A stretch of DNA of 64,000 nucleotides, from positions 62,001 through 126,000 of the forward strand of contig DISZ01000008.1 of the NCBI GenBank assembly GCA_002422085.1. Reading direction: 5' to 3'. How positions within the stretch are numbered: the stretch's first letter is position 1; each line of letters opens with the position of its first letter. The notes beneath the pieces were generated by a model. The model had not been told where the DNA came from. It saw only the letters and a program-made list of their open reading frames with translations, and searched no databases. This document shows, one piece after another, positions 6,822-15,750 of this stretch. Position numbers and translations under genes: made by a program. Source of the stretch: Rhodobacteraceae bacterium UBA6197 (GTDB taxonomy: Bacteria > Pseudomonadota > Alphaproteobacteria > Rhodobacterales > Rhodobacteraceae).

Positions 6822-8645
6822 ATGTTGAGATCGGTGTTTTTCCGGGGCCTTCGGGTCTGCTCGATCGTTTTGGGCCCTGTTTTTCTTGGGGCGGCGGCCT
6901 TGGCCGAGCCTGCCCATGGGATCGCGATGTATGGCAGCCCTGCCCTGCCCGCCGATTTCGACCATTTGCCCTATGCCAACCCCGATGCGCCGAAGGGCGG
7001 CACGATCCGGCTGGGCGAATCGGGCGGGTTCGATTCGCTGAACCCCTGGATCCTGTCGGGGCGGGCTGCGGCGGGGATCGCGGCCTATACCGTCGAATCA
7101 CTGATGGGCCGCAGCTATGACGAGCCGTTCACGCTCTACGGGCTTCTGGCCGAAACCGTCGACACCGACGAGGCGCGCTCGTATGTGGAATTCACGCTGC
7201 GCGAAAACGCCCGATTCTCGGACGGATCGCCGGTCACGATCGAAGATGTGATGTGGAGCTACGAGACCCTCGGCACCGAAGGTCATGCCCGTTACCACAC
7301 CGCCTGGGCCAAGGTCGCAAAGATGGAGCAAACCGGCCCGCGTTCGGTGCGGTTCACCTTCAATACGCCCGATCGGGAACTGGCGCTGTTGATGGGCATG
7401 CGCCCGGTGCTGAAAAAGGCGCAGTGGCAGGGCAAGGATTTCACCGCCTCGACGCTGGAGCCGGCGATCGGCTCTGGCCCCTATGTCGTCGACCGGTTCG
7501 AGCCGGGCCGCTTTGTCAGCCTGAAGCGCAATCCCGACTGGTGGGGCAAGGATCTGCCGTTCAACCGCGGCCAGCACAACCTTGACGAAATCCGCTATGA
7601 CTACTTTGGCGATGGCGGCGTGGTCTTTGAGGCCTTCAAGGGCGGCGAGATCGACACATGGCGCGAAACCAACAGCGCCAAATGGGCGCGCGAATACACC
7701 TTTCCGGCGGTAACCTCAGGTAAGGTTGTGAAATCCGAGATCGCGCATCAGCGCCCCTCGGGGATCACCGGGCTGGTGTTCAACACCCGCAAGCCGGTCT
7801 TTGCCGACTGGCGCGTGCGCGAGGCGCTGACGCTGGCGTTCAACTTTGAATTCATCAACGCGACGCTCAATGACGGCACCGAGCCGCGGATCAGTTCGTA
7901 TTTCTCGAATTCGGTGCTGGCAATGGCGCCGGGGGCGGCGTCGGGCAAGGTCGCCGACCTGCTGGCGCCGTTTCGCGCCGATCTCGTGCCGGGCACGCTC
8001 GAAGGCTATGTCCTGCCGCAGGGCGACGGAACCGAGCTGAACCGCGGCAATACCCGAAAGGCCGTGCGGCTTTTGGAACAGGCGGGCTGGACGGTGGCCG
8101 ATGATGGCGTGTTGAAAAACGCCCAAGGCACGCCTTTCACCTTTGAGATCGTGTTGGCGCAGGGCGCCGCCGAAGTGCAATCCATCGTCGATATCTATAT
8201 CGAGGCGCTGGCGCGGTTGGGCATCGTCCCGCGCGTGACCACCGTCGATGACGCGCAATACAAGGAACGCACCAATACCTATGACTTTGACATGGCGTGG
8301 TATATGCGGGCGCTGTCGCTAAGTCCGGGCAACGAGCAGATGCTGTATTGGGGCGCCAGAGGGGTGAGCGAACCGGGCAGCCGAAACTGGATGGGGATGA
8401 CCTCGCCCGCCGCCGAGGCGATGATAACCGCGATGCTCGAGGCGCGCGGCCATGACGATTTCGTGGCCGCCGTGCAAGCCCTTGACCGGGTGCTGACGGC
8501 CGGGCGATATGTGATCCCGATCTGGTATAGTCAGGTGTCGCGGCTGGCGCATGACCGCGATCTTCATTTCCCCGAACGGCTGCCGCTTTACGGGGATTGG
8601 CCCGGGTTCCAACCCGATGTCTGGTGGTATGAGGCTTTGAAATGA
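6822..8645 (+). CDS. ABC transporter periplasmic binding protein, family 5 (YejA/OppA-like)
   Basis: This 607-residue extracellular solute-binding protein has a signal peptide (about 1-29, ending in an AALAEP cleavage region) and the family 5 pattern YANPDAPKGG.. near the mature start, which is typical of YejA-like peptide-binding proteins. The ligand is probably an oligopeptide, possibly a microcin-like one. No permease or ATPase genes follow, so it is an orphan here and must work with a transporter encoded elsewhere. The ATG at 6822 has a purine-rich site (aaaacgaggga). The stop overlaps a small lipoprotein gene by four bases. Confidence 0.85.
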   Translation: MLRSVFFRGLRVCSIVLGPVFLGAAALAEPAHGIAMYGSPALPADFDHLPYANPDAPKGGTIRLGESGGFDSLNPWILSGRAAAGIAAYTVESLMGRSYDEPFTLYGLLAETVDTDEARSYVEFTLRENARFSDGSPVTIEDVMWSYETLGTEGHARYHTAWAKVAKMEQTGPRSVRFTFNTPDRELALLMGMRPVLKKAQWQGKDFTASTLEPAIGSGPYVVDRFEPGRFVSLKRNPDWWGKDLPFNRGQHNLDEIRYDYFGDGGVVFEAFKGGEIDTWRETNSAKWAREYTFPAVTSGKVVKSEIAHQRPSGITGLVFNTRKPVFADWRVREALTLAFNFEFINATLNDGTEPRISSYFSNSVLAMAPGAASGKVADLLAPFRADLVPGTLEGYVLPQGDGTELNRGNTRKAVRLLEQAGWTVADDGVLKNAQGTPFTFEIVLAQGAAEVQSIVDIYIEALARLGIVPRVTTVDDAQYKERTNTYDFDMAWYMRALSLSPGNEQMLYWGARGVSEPGSRNWMGMTSPAAEAMITAMLEARGHDDFVAAVQALDRVLTAGRYVIPIWYSQVSRLAHDRDLHFPERLPLYGDWPGFQPDVWWYEALK

Positions 8646-8755
8646 AAAAACTGCTGATTCTGGCCTGTCTGGTGGCGCTTGCGGGATGCAACACCGTGGC
8701 GGGCGTGGGCGATGATGTCTCGGGTGGGGCGCGCCGGGTGCAAAGCTGGTTCTGA
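8642..8755 (+). CDS. Entericidin-like small lipoprotein
   Basis: This 37-residue precursor starts in an ATGA overlap with the binding-protein gene. A lysine-containing N-terminus, a hydrophobic run and the lipobox LAGC (Cys16) mark it as a lipoprotein; the mature NTVAGVGDDVSGGARRVQ resembles entericidin A/B family peptides, which are small, abundant, stress-linked lipoproteins of unclear role. The mature part is only about 22 residues. Coupling to a peptide-binding protein is unusual. Confidence 0.75.
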   Translation: MKKLLILACLVALAGCNTVAGVGDDVSGGARRVQSWF

Positions 8756-8846
8756 GCCGATTTTTCTTTGCGTTTCGTCACATTGGCGGCACAGTCGAGA
8801 CTGGGGCTGCTACTGTGAGGACGCGACGAAAGAACGGAGTGAACGG

Positions 8847-9173
8847 ATGAAATGGCACCACGTCCAGGAAAACTGGCCCGCCTTTTACGATGCGATTCTT
8901 GATCGCTGGCCCGAGGCCGACGAGGCCAATCTGGATGAGATTGACGGCGACCAGCGCGCGTTCATCGCGTATATCGCCCAGATCAACGGTCAGGAACCGA
9001 CCGAGGCGCGCGAGGAAATCCGCGAGTGGATCATGGGTGAGTTGCCAGCGGATGTGGTGATGGACCCACACCACGACAATCACTCGATCGCGTTGTCGTC
9101 AAAATATGTCGGCGAGGGCGAAGACGAATATGACGACGACAAGCACTTTGGGGATGATGGCAAGGACAGCTGA
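8847..9173 (+). CDS. CsbD-like small acidic protein
   Basis: This 108-residue protein begins MKWHHVQENWPAFYDAI and continues with a W-P-A-L..IDGD..A.I..I...G pattern that resembles the CsbD stress-protein fold (W..v..nW..f.......W..l....l..i.G). It is longer than usual CsbD proteins because of a very acidic tail (GEGEDEYDDDKHFGDDG, about 90-106). CsbD-like proteins are often induced by general stress, but their mechanism is unknown. I chose the ATG at 8847 because of the ggagtgaacgg upstream. Confidence 0.65.
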   Translation: MKWHHVQENWPAFYDAILDRWPEADEANLDEIDGDQRAFIAYIAQINGQEPTEAREEIREWIMGELPADVVMDPHHDNHSIALSSKYVGEGEDEYDDDKHFGDDGKDS

Positions 9174-9190
9174 GGGCACGGGCAGCCGAG

Positions 9191-9255
9191 ACCCCGGCCC
9201 GCGCGTTTGCGGTGGCCGGGGTTTGAGTATTTTTGCCAAAAAGAAGCCGCGGCGG
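9191..9255 (+). terminator. Hairpin with T-run, carrying a half copy of the palindrome family
   Basis: A perfect 9-bp stem (9191-9199 with 9214-9222) is followed by gagtatttttg, which gives a U-rich tail and should end the CsbD-like transcript. The tail is the same gagtattttt..ccaaaaagaag string found in the other intergenic palindromes, here as a single half. From here to 9327 the DNA is G-rich, with no gene seen. Confidence 0.65.
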
Positions 9256-9327
9256 AGTCTGGCGGCGAGGGGCGTGCGGCCGGGGTCTGGCGGCCGCTGC
9301 CGCGCGGCTGGGGGGGCGCGATCGGAG

Positions 9328-9786
9328 CTAGGGAGCGGCCTTCAACGGCTTGAGGATCAGATGCGGCGTTCCGTCTGAGGTCTTGCGCGGCGAAATGCCC
9401 TCGCGGTTGATCAGGCCACGCAAGTGACGGCGGAAGTTTGAAAAGCTGTCGAATGTCACCGTATCCACCGGCGCGTCTAGACGCAGGGCGACGCGATAGC
9501 CGTCGCCAGCCTGCGCGAGGGCCCGGATTTCGCCGGTGAAGGGTTGCCCCAGATAATGCCCTTGCACCCTTTGATGCAGCGCGAAAGGCAGCGGTTGCGG
9601 GTCTGGTTGCGGGTCGGGCTTGGGCCGGGTCAACTCGGCGTGCAGCGTGTTCCAGTTGCGCGCGCCGTTCTGGTGCGCGACCAGTTCCAGCGCCTGCGCG
9701 TGGCTGATTGCGGTGCCAAGGGTGGCGAGGGTTTGGCGCAGGGCCTTGGCCCGGGCCTTGGCTTGCGCGACATCGTGCAGGGTCAT
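9328..9786 (-). CDS. Glyoxalase-related (Glyoxalase_8-type) domain protein
   Basis: This 152-residue protein starts with AKALRQTLATLGTAISHAQALELVAHQNGARNWNTL (about 12-47). It is a helical module commonly found attached to bacterial glyoxalase/bleomycin-resistance-like proteins and also alone. The C-terminal half holds a small beta-rich region (VQGHYLGQPFTGEIRAL). No glyoxalase metal-ligand pattern is visible, so enzymatic activity should not be assumed. It overlaps the MATE gene by four bases (ATGA) and lies downstream of it, so the two are one transcript. Confidence 0.65.
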   Translation of the reverse strand: MTLHDVAQAKARAKALRQTLATLGTAISHAQALELVAHQNGARNWNTLHAELTRPKPDPQPDPQPLPFALHQRVQGHYLGQPFTGEIRALAQAGDGYRVALRLDAPVDTVTFDSFSNFRRHLRGLINREGISPRKTSDGTPHLILKPLKAAP

Positions 9787-11180
9787 GCGACCGGCCTCGG
9801 TTCAGGCAGGCCAAAGCCGCCCCTCGGCGGGCGGTTCAGCAGCGCCGAAACCGCGACGGCCCCGGCAAGAAGGGCGATCAGCCCGTCGGCCACCGGGAAG
9901 GCACGCCACAGCGCCTCGACCCCGGCGAACCGGGCGAAGGCGAAGATCAGCAGTGGCAAAAGCACGAAGGGCTTGACCATTGTCAGCAGTGCCGCACGCG
10001 CGGGTTGCCCGACCGCCTGAAAGTAGAGCGCAAGCACCAGCGTCGGCCCGCTGGCCAGATAGAGCAGCCCCATCACCCGCAAGATCTGCCCGACCTCGGT
10101 GCGCAGCGGGCTTTCGTCGATGAAAACCGTCCCGATCGCCTGCCCCGCAAACAGCAGCGCCGCCTCGACGGCAAGGCAATAGACAAGCGCCGAGATCAGG
10201 GCGATCCGCAAACTGGCGTTCGAGCGTTGAAAATGCCCCGCGCCCACGAGATTGCCGATGATGCTCTGGGTGGCCAGCGCCATGCCGATCAGCGGCAGGA
10301 AGGCAAAGCCGAAGACCCGCGTCACGATGCCGTAGGCGGCAAGGCTTTGGGCATGGCCCCCGGTGCCAGCGGTGCCGAGCGCGACGATCACGGCGGTAGA
10401 GACGGCCGCGATGCCGATGAAGCTGAGCGAGAGCGGCGCGCCGAGGCAGGCGATTTGTCCCCAGCCCCCGGTCCAGCGGTTGGAGCCGAGCGTTGCCAGC
10501 GCCACCACCCCGCCGCCGCGCCATCGCAGCCCCAGCAGGGTCGCCAGCGCCATGCCCTGCGCCAGAACCGTGCCCAAGGCCGAGCCCGCCACGCCCAGCC
10601 CCAGCGTGACGATCAACAGGTAATTCGCCGCGATATTGGCCAGCGTCACCCCGACCGACAGCACCGCCATCAACCCGACGCGCCCTTCATTGCGCCAGGC
10701 ATCGGCATGCAGGCCAAGCATGAATTGCAGCGGCGCCGCCCCGAGGGTAATCAGCAGATAGACATGGGCAGCCTCTTCCAGGGCGGTATCCGCCCCGGCC
10801 GCGGCATGGAGCGCGCGCCGCCCCGCGATCAGAAACACCGCGACGACCGCAAAGGCGATGGTCAGCGCCAGCCCATGCGCGCGCGCGAAAGTGGCGCCCG
10901 CCGCCGCCAGCTCTTGCCGGCCCAGCTGGCGGGCGTAAAGGCTGGACATGCCGCCGCTGACAAGGGTCGAAAGCGCGGTGGCGATCATCACTGCGGGAAA
11001 GGCGATCGACACCGCCGCCATCGCCTTTGCGCCGACGAAATGGCCCAGAAACGCGGCGTCTACCACGCTTAACAGGCCATTCATCAGCATCACAAGGATC
11101 ATCGGCACCGCCTGCAACGCGAAAAGCCGCGCCGGCGCGGTGAAAAGAAAACGGTTGTCGGATCGGTCATGCACAGACAT
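9783..11180 (-). CDS. MATE family multidrug/sodium antiporter
   Basis: This 465-residue membrane protein has about 12 hydrophobic helices in two MatE halves. The early segment MILVMLMNGLLSVVDAAFLG (about 27-46) and the repeated Q..G...P pattern fit the NorM/DinF class. Such proteins export cationic drugs or other compounds using Na+ or H+ gradients. The ATG at 11180 has an upstream aggag site. It leads a two-gene operon with the small downstream protein. The substrate cannot be inferred. Confidence 0.88.
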   Translation of the reverse strand: MSVHDRSDNRFLFTAPARLFALQAVPMILVMLMNGLLSVVDAAFLGHFVGAKAMAAVSIAFPAVMIATALSTLVSGGMSSLYARQLGRQELAAAGATFARAHGLALTIAFAVVAVFLIAGRRALHAAAGADTALEEAAHVYLLITLGAAPLQFMLGLHADAWRNEGRVGLMAVLSVGVTLANIAANYLLIVTLGLGVAGSALGTVLAQGMALATLLGLRWRGGGVVALATLGSNRWTGGWGQIACLGAPLSLSFIGIAAVSTAVIVALGTAGTGGHAQSLAAYGIVTRVFGFAFLPLIGMALATQSIIGNLVGAGHFQRSNASLRIALISALVYCLAVEAALLFAGQAIGTVFIDESPLRTEVGQILRVMGLLYLASGPTLVLALYFQAVGQPARAALLTMVKPFVLLPLLIFAFARFAGVEALWRAFPVADGLIALLAGAVAVSALLNRPPRGGFGLPEPRPVA

Positions 11181-11689
11181 CGATCACTCCTCGCAATGAG
11201 GCATTTCGAACCGGATGGGTGTCTGCATTGCCACCAACGAAATGCTTCGAGGGTGAGGGTCGATGTTCAACAGGCTTCGCCATGACTTTCGTCTGCAGAC
11301 GGCAGGTGCCCGTGACCTTGGCCGATCGCTACAGGATACGGCCCGGATCTGTCAACCGGGCGGGTCTTTGGCGCGGGCACAATCGGCCGGATCTTGCGCG
11401 GTGGCGAGTGGCGTTTGCGCGGTGGTGGCCGAAAGGGACGCGGTGGATCGGCCGGGGTGGTGCACGGTGGCGGCCGGATCTTGCGCGGTGGCGCGTGGCG
11501 TTTGCGCGGCGGTGGCCGGCGGGTCGCCGGGTGCTTTGGCGTGTCGGGTGGGCCGGGATCTCGCGCGGGGGCGCGTGGCCGGATCTTGCGCTGTGATTCG
11601 ACGTCGGGCGGGGGCCGCACAAAGGCCCCGTCACGGCGTGCGGTCGGCCCGGCTTGCAACCTGCCGGGCCCAGAGGTAGCACGGGAACC
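11181..11689. other. 509-bp gene-free stretch with long direct repeats
   Basis: This gap between the divergent MATE and acyl-CoA ligase genes holds no convincing gene; open frames in it are Gly/Arg-rich artefacts. It is GC-rich and dominated by the 48-bp repeats listed at 11384-11518, plus a 15-base third fragment at 11577-11591 (ggccggatcttgcgc). Promoters for both flanking genes must lie here, but I cannot place them. Confidence 0.6.
11384..11518. repeat. Pair of 48-bp direct repeats, 87-bp period
   Basis: Positions 11384-11431 and 11471-11518 match at 46 of 48 bases. Both begin cggccggatcttgcgcggtg, and a shorter third fragment follows at 11577. The spacing is not a clean coding period with any protein signal. 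They look like a local duplication. Confidence 0.85.
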
Positions 11690-13204
11690 ATGAGTCCCGA
11701 ACCCGCCCCGACCCCGCTTGCCCCCTGCCCGGCGCCGTTCAATCTGGCGGCCTATGTGCTGGCCTCTGCGCCAAAGGTGGGGGCGCGGGCGGCGCTGACC
11801 ATTGTGCACGGCGCGGGCGACGCCGAGGTCTGGAGCTATGCGCGCCTTGAGGCGGCCGTGCGCGGCGCGGCGACGGGGTTTCAGCGCGCCGGTCTGGTGC
11901 CGGGCCAGCGGATCTTGTTGCGGCTGGGCAATACGCCCGATTTTCCGGTGGCCTTTCTGGGGGCGATCGCGGCGGGGCTGGTGCCGGTGCCGACCTCATC
12001 GCAACTGACCCGCGCCGAGATCACCCGGATGTGTGCCGATCTTGCGCCGGCGCTGGTGGTCGCGGGTGCGGGCATCGCCCTGCCCGACGACCCTGCCCCG
12101 GTGCTGAACGAGGCCAGCTTGCGCGGCTTTGAGGCGCTACCCCCGGCCGAGTATCAACTGGGCGATCCGAACCGGCTGGCCTATCTGATCTTTACCTCGG
12201 GCAGTTCCGGCCAGGCCCGCGCGGTGATGCATGCGCATCGCGCGATCTGGGCGCGGCGGATGATGCATGATGGCTGGTGCGGGCTCAGCGCCGACGACCG
12301 GCTGCTGCATGCGGGGGCCTTCAACTGGACCTATACGCTGGGCACCGGGCTGATGGATCCGTGGAGTCTGGGCGCCTCGGCGCTGATCCCCGGGCCCGGC
12401 GTGACGCCCGATCAATTGCCCGCCCTGTTGCGCGCGCACCATGCCACGATCTTTGCCGCCGCACCCGGTATCTACCGGCAGATGTTGAAAACCCCCGGCG
12501 ATCTGGCCCTGCCCGATCTGCGCCACGGGCTTTCGGCGGGCGAGGCGCTGCCCGCCTCGGTGCGCGCCGCCTGGAACGCCGCGACCGGCACGAAGATCTA
12601 CGAGGCGCTGGGCATGTCGGAATGTTCGACCTTCATCTCGGGCAGCCCGGCGCGGCCCGCGCCCGAAGGCAGTGCGGGCTATCCGCAGCCGGGCCGCCGG
12701 GTGGCGGTGCTGGACGACGCGGGCCAGCCGGTCGCCCCCGGCACACCGGGGGTTCTGGCCGTGCACGAAAGCGATCCGGGGCTTTATCTGGGCTATTGGC
12801 GCGCCCCCGAAGAAACCGCCGCGCGCCGGTCCGGGCCGTGGTTCGTGACCGGTGACATGGTCTCGATGGCCAGCGACGGCGCGATCACCTACCTTGGCCG
12901 CGATGATGACATGATGAACGCCGGCGGCTACCGGGTTTCACCGCTTGAGGTCGAGGCGGCGCTGGCGCGTCACCCCGACGCCGGCGAGGTCGCGGTGATC
13001 GAGCGCCGCGTCAAGGCCGACGCCAGCGTGATTGCCGCCTATTACACCGGCCCCGCCACGCCCGAGGCCATGGCCGCCCATGCCGCGACCTGCCTTGCGC
13101 GCTATAAACAACCACGGATCTATCGCGCCCTGCCCGCGCTGCCCAAGAACCCCAACGGCAAGATCAACCGCCGCGCCCTGCGCGACAGCGAGGACAAACC
13201 ATGA
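11690..13204 (+). CDS. AMP-forming acyl-CoA synthetase/ligase (benzoate-CoA-ligase-like)
   Basis: This 504-residue adenylate-forming enzyme activates a carboxylic acid to its acyl-CoA. The AMP-binding P-loop is FTSGSSG at 168-174, the motif YEALGMSE gives the A5 adenine/acyl region, TGD is near 385, and NPNGKINR ends with the catalytic Lys491. The overall pattern is closest to small aryl/acyl-CoA ligases. An oddity is that the P-loop ends GQARAV rather than the usual GKPKGV, so the phosphate-loop lysine is replaced. It is first of four genes joined by overlaps. Confidence 0.85.
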   Translation: MSPEPAPTPLAPCPAPFNLAAYVLASAPKVGARAALTIVHGAGDAEVWSYARLEAAVRGAATGFQRAGLVPGQRILLRLGNTPDFPVAFLGAIAAGLVPVPTSSQLTRAEITRMCADLAPALVVAGAGIALPDDPAPVLNEASLRGFEALPPAEYQLGDPNRLAYLIFTSGSSGQARAVMHAHRAIWARRMMHDGWCGLSADDRLLHAGAFNWTYTLGTGLMDPWSLGASALIPGPGVTPDQLPALLRAHHATIFAAAPGIYRQMLKTPGDLALPDLRHGLSAGEALPASVRAAWNAATGTKIYEALGMSECSTFISGSPARPAPEGSAGYPQPGRRVAVLDDAGQPVAPGTPGVLAVHESDPGLYLGYWRAPEETAARRSGPWFVTGDMVSMASDGAITYLGRDDDMMNAGGYRVSPLEVEAALARHPDAGEVAVIERRVKADASVIAAYYTGPATPEAMAAHAATCLARYKQPRIYRALPALPKNPNGKINRRALRDSEDKP

Positions 13205-13830
13205 CGGTGCAGCTATGGCTCATCTTTCTGCTGGCCTCGGTCGCGCTGTCGCTGACACCGGGGCCAAATGCGCTGCTGGCGCTGGATCACGGCGCGCGCT
13301 ATGGGCTGGGGCGGGCGCGGTTCACGGTGCTTGGCTCGGTGCTGGCGATGATGGCGATGGTCGGGGCGACGCTGGCCGGGCTTGGCGCGTTGATGCTGGC
13401 CTCTGAGACGTTGTTTCACACGGTAAAGTTTCTTGGCGCCGCCTATCTGGCCTGGCTGGGGGTGGCGCTCTGGCGCGCCAAGGGCTTTGCCACCGGCCCG
13501 CTACCCGGCGAGGCCGCGCGCCCGATCAGTGCCCGGCGGGCCTTTGGCCAGGGCGCGCTGGTGATGCTGTCGAACCCCAAGACAATCTTGTTTTTCACCA
13601 CCTTCCTGCCGCAGTTCATGACGCCTTCGGCACCGCTTTTGCCGCAATTCGCGGTGCTGGCGCTGACGCTGGGCGTGGTCGAGCTTTTGGTCGAACTTGC
13701 ACTTGCCTCGGCGGCGGGGCGCTTTGCGCCCTGGCTCGCGCGCAATGGCCGCGCGTTCAACCGCATCACCGGATCGGCTTTTGTCGCCATTGCGGCGATG
13801 GTCGCGTTTTCCACGAAAGGCAGCACATGA
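13201..13830 (+). CDS. LysE/RhtB family exporter
   Basis: This 209-residue membrane protein has about six helices and the family pattern SLTPGPNALLALDHGARYG near residues 15-33, followed by GAAYLAWLGVALWR. LysE/RhtB proteins export amino acids or related small metabolites. It overlaps the ligase gene by four bases at its start and the DsbA-like gene by four at its end, so all are translated from one message. The substrate is unknown. Confidence 0.88.
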   Translation: MTVQLWLIFLLASVALSLTPGPNALLALDHGARYGLGRARFTVLGSVLAMMAMVGATLAGLGALMLASETLFHTVKFLGAAYLAWLGVALWRAKGFATGPLPGEAARPISARRAFGQGALVMLSNPKTILFFTTFLPQFMTPSAPLLPQFAVLALTLGVVELLVELALASAAGRFAPWLARNGRAFNRITGSAFVAIAAMVAFSTKGST

Positions 13831-14465
13831 TCTCGCTCGATATCTTTGCCGACCCGATCTGCCCCTGGTGCCTGATCGGCAAGGCGCGGCTTGACCGTGC
13901 GCTGGAGGCCCGCCCGAACCACCGCTTCCAGATCGCCTGGCATCCGTTTCAGTTGAACCCCGACATGCCCGCCCAAGGCATGGACCGGCGCGCCTATCTG
14001 GAAGCGAAATTCGGCAGCCGCAATGCCGTCGTCGAGATGCACAAGCAGATCCTCGAGGCGGCCGAGGCGGCCGGTCTGACGATTGATCTTGCCACCGTCA
14101 CCCGCACACCGAACACGCTTGATGCGCATCGGATGATCCATTGGGCCGGGCTCGAGGGGCGGCAAACGGCGATGGTTTCGGCCTTGATGCGGGCGTATTG
14201 GCGCGAGGGGCGCGATATCGGTGACCCGGCCGTTCTGGCCGAGATCGGAGAGAGCATTGGCTTCGCGGCACCGCTCAGCGCGCGACTGCTGGCCGCCGAG
14301 GTCGACCGCGATACGGTCACGGCGCGCGATCGCCATGCGCGCGAACGCGGCCTGAACGCGGTGCCCAGTTTCATCATCGCCAACCAGCATGTGGTTCAGG
14401 GCGCACAACCGACCGAATTCTGGCTGAGTGTGATCGACGAATTGGCCGGAATCGCCGATGCTTAG
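13827..14465 (+). CDS. DsbA-family (FrnE-like) thiol oxidoreductase
   Basis: This 212-residue protein has a thioredoxin fold with the active site CPWC at 12-15 and the FrnE/2-hydroxychromene-isomerase-like pattern LDIFADPICPWCLIGK, then AHRMIHWAG and the cis-Pro segment VPSFII near 180. There is no signal peptide, so it is cytosolic, unlike true DsbA. FrnE-like enzymes act on disulfides or small thiols, sometimes in detoxification. It overlaps both neighbours. Confidence 0.85.
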   Translation: MISLDIFADPICPWCLIGKARLDRALEARPNHRFQIAWHPFQLNPDMPAQGMDRRAYLEAKFGSRNAVVEMHKQILEAAEAAGLTIDLATVTRTPNTLDAHRMIHWAGLEGRQTAMVSALMRAYWREGRDIGDPAVLAEIGESIGFAAPLSARLLAAEVDRDTVTARDRHARERGLNAVPSFIIANQHVVQGAQPTEFWLSVIDELAGIADA

Positions 14466-15663
14466 ACCCGATCGCCCACTGCCGATGCCGGAATTCATCG
14501 CGCTGCTGGCGCTGCTGTTCGCCACCATCGCCTTTTCGATCGACGCCATGCTGCCGGCCCTGCCGCAGATCGCCGCCGAACTGACCCCGACGGATGTCAA
14601 CCGCGCGCAACTGGTGCTGACGTCTTTCGTGCTGGGCATGGGTCTGGGCACCTTTCTGGCCGGGCCGATCTCGGACGCATTGGGCCGCAAACCCACGATC
14701 TCGGGCGGATTTGCGCTTTATACCGCCGCCGCGATCACAGCGGCCTATGCGCAAAGCCTCGAGGCACTGCTGATCGCACGCTTCATTCAGGGGCTTGGCG
14801 CCGCCGGGCCGCGCATTGTCGGGCTGGCGATGGTGCGCGATCTCTACGCCGGGCGGGAAATGGCGCGCGTCACCTCATTCGTGATGATGATCTTCATTCT
14901 GGTGCCGGCGGTGGCGCCGTCGATCGGGCAGGTGATCATTGCCGTGGCGGGCTGGCGCAGCGTGTTCTTTGCCTTTGTGACCTTCGCGGTCGTCGGGCTG
15001 ATCTGGCTGAACCTGCGCCAACCCGAGACCCTGCCCCCGGCCCGGCGTCGCCCGCTGTCGCCCGCACCGCTGCGCGCCGCCGCCGCCGAGGTGCTGGCGG
15101 ACCGCGACGTGCGGCTCTACATCGTGGTGCTGACCCTTGGCTTCGGGCAGATGTTCGCGCTGTTGTCGTCTGCCCAGCAGATCTTTGACACCAGCTATGG
15201 CCGGGGCGCCGCCTTCCCGCAGTGGTTCGCGCTGATGGCGCTGCTGGCGGGCAGCGGCACCTTGATCAACGCACGTTTCGTGATGCGCCTGGGGATGCGC
15301 CGATTGGCCAAGGACGCCTATTTGATGCAGATCTGCGCCTCGACGCTGGCGCTGGTGCTTTTGGGGTCGGGTCTGCTGCCCGAACCGCTGCGCTTTGCCG
15401 TCTTCTTTCTCTGGGCGGTCTCGGTATTTTTCATGGCCGGGGTCACCTTCGGCAATCTGAACGCCCTTGCCATGCAGAAGATGGGCCATATCGCGGGCAT
15501 GGCCGCCTCGGTGGTTTCGGCCTTCTCGACGGTGGCGGCGGTTGCCATTGCCGCCCCGATCGGGCTGATGTTCAACGGAACTCCGATCCCGATCCTTATC
15601 GGCACCTTGCTGTGCTCGACCCTTGCCTGGGTGCTGATGCGCCGCTCGGTCGAGGCGATCTGA
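14458..15663 (+). CDS. MFS drug-resistance transporter, Bcr/CflA type
   Basis: This 401-residue transporter has 12 predicted helices and the MFS loop motif GPISDALGRKP between helices 2 and 3. The start region EFIALLALLFATIAFSIDAMLPALP is typical of the Bcr/CflA subgroup, which exports bicyclomycin, chloramphenicol and related compounds with protons. It overlaps the DsbA-like gene by eight bases and ends directly at a large palindrome. With LysE it gives this operon two exporters, which hints at removal of a compound handled by the ligase and the oxidoreductase. Confidence 0.88.
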   Translation: MLRPDRPLPMPEFIALLALLFATIAFSIDAMLPALPQIAAELTPTDVNRAQLVLTSFVLGMGLGTFLAGPISDALGRKPTISGGFALYTAAAITAAYAQSLEALLIARFIQGLGAAGPRIVGLAMVRDLYAGREMARVTSFVMMIFILVPAVAPSIGQVIIAVAGWRSVFFAFVTFAVVGLIWLNLRQPETLPPARRRPLSPAPLRAAAAEVLADRDVRLYIVVLTLGFGQMFALLSSAQQIFDTSYGRGAAFPQWFALMALLAGSGTLINARFVMRLGMRRLAKDAYLMQICASTLALVLLGSGLLPEPLRFAVFFLWAVSVFFMAGVTFGNLNALAMQKMGHIAGMAASVVSAFSTVAAVAIAAPIGLMFNGTPIPILIGTLLCSTLAWVLMRRSVEAI

Positions 15664-15750
15664 GCTTCTTTTTGGTGAAAGCACTCCCGCCGGAGGCTCC
15701 CACGGCTGCGGTCGATGCCTCCGGCGGGAGTATATCAGCCAAAAAGAAAC
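15664..15750. repeat. Intergenic palindrome filling the MFS/mfd gap (family copy)
   Basis: The element fills exactly the space between two convergent stop codons. Perfect inner arms are actcccgccggaggc (15683-15697) and its complement (15717-15731); outer arms are ttctttttgg (15666-15675) and ccaaaaagaa (15739-15748). It can fold in both directions with a T-rich flank and is very likely a bidirectional terminator. Confidence 0.85.

Noticed and set aside
11394..11693. Gly/Arg-rich open frame in the 48-bp repeat region
   Set aside because: It is low complexity, encoded by the repeats, with no ribosome-binding site or family match.
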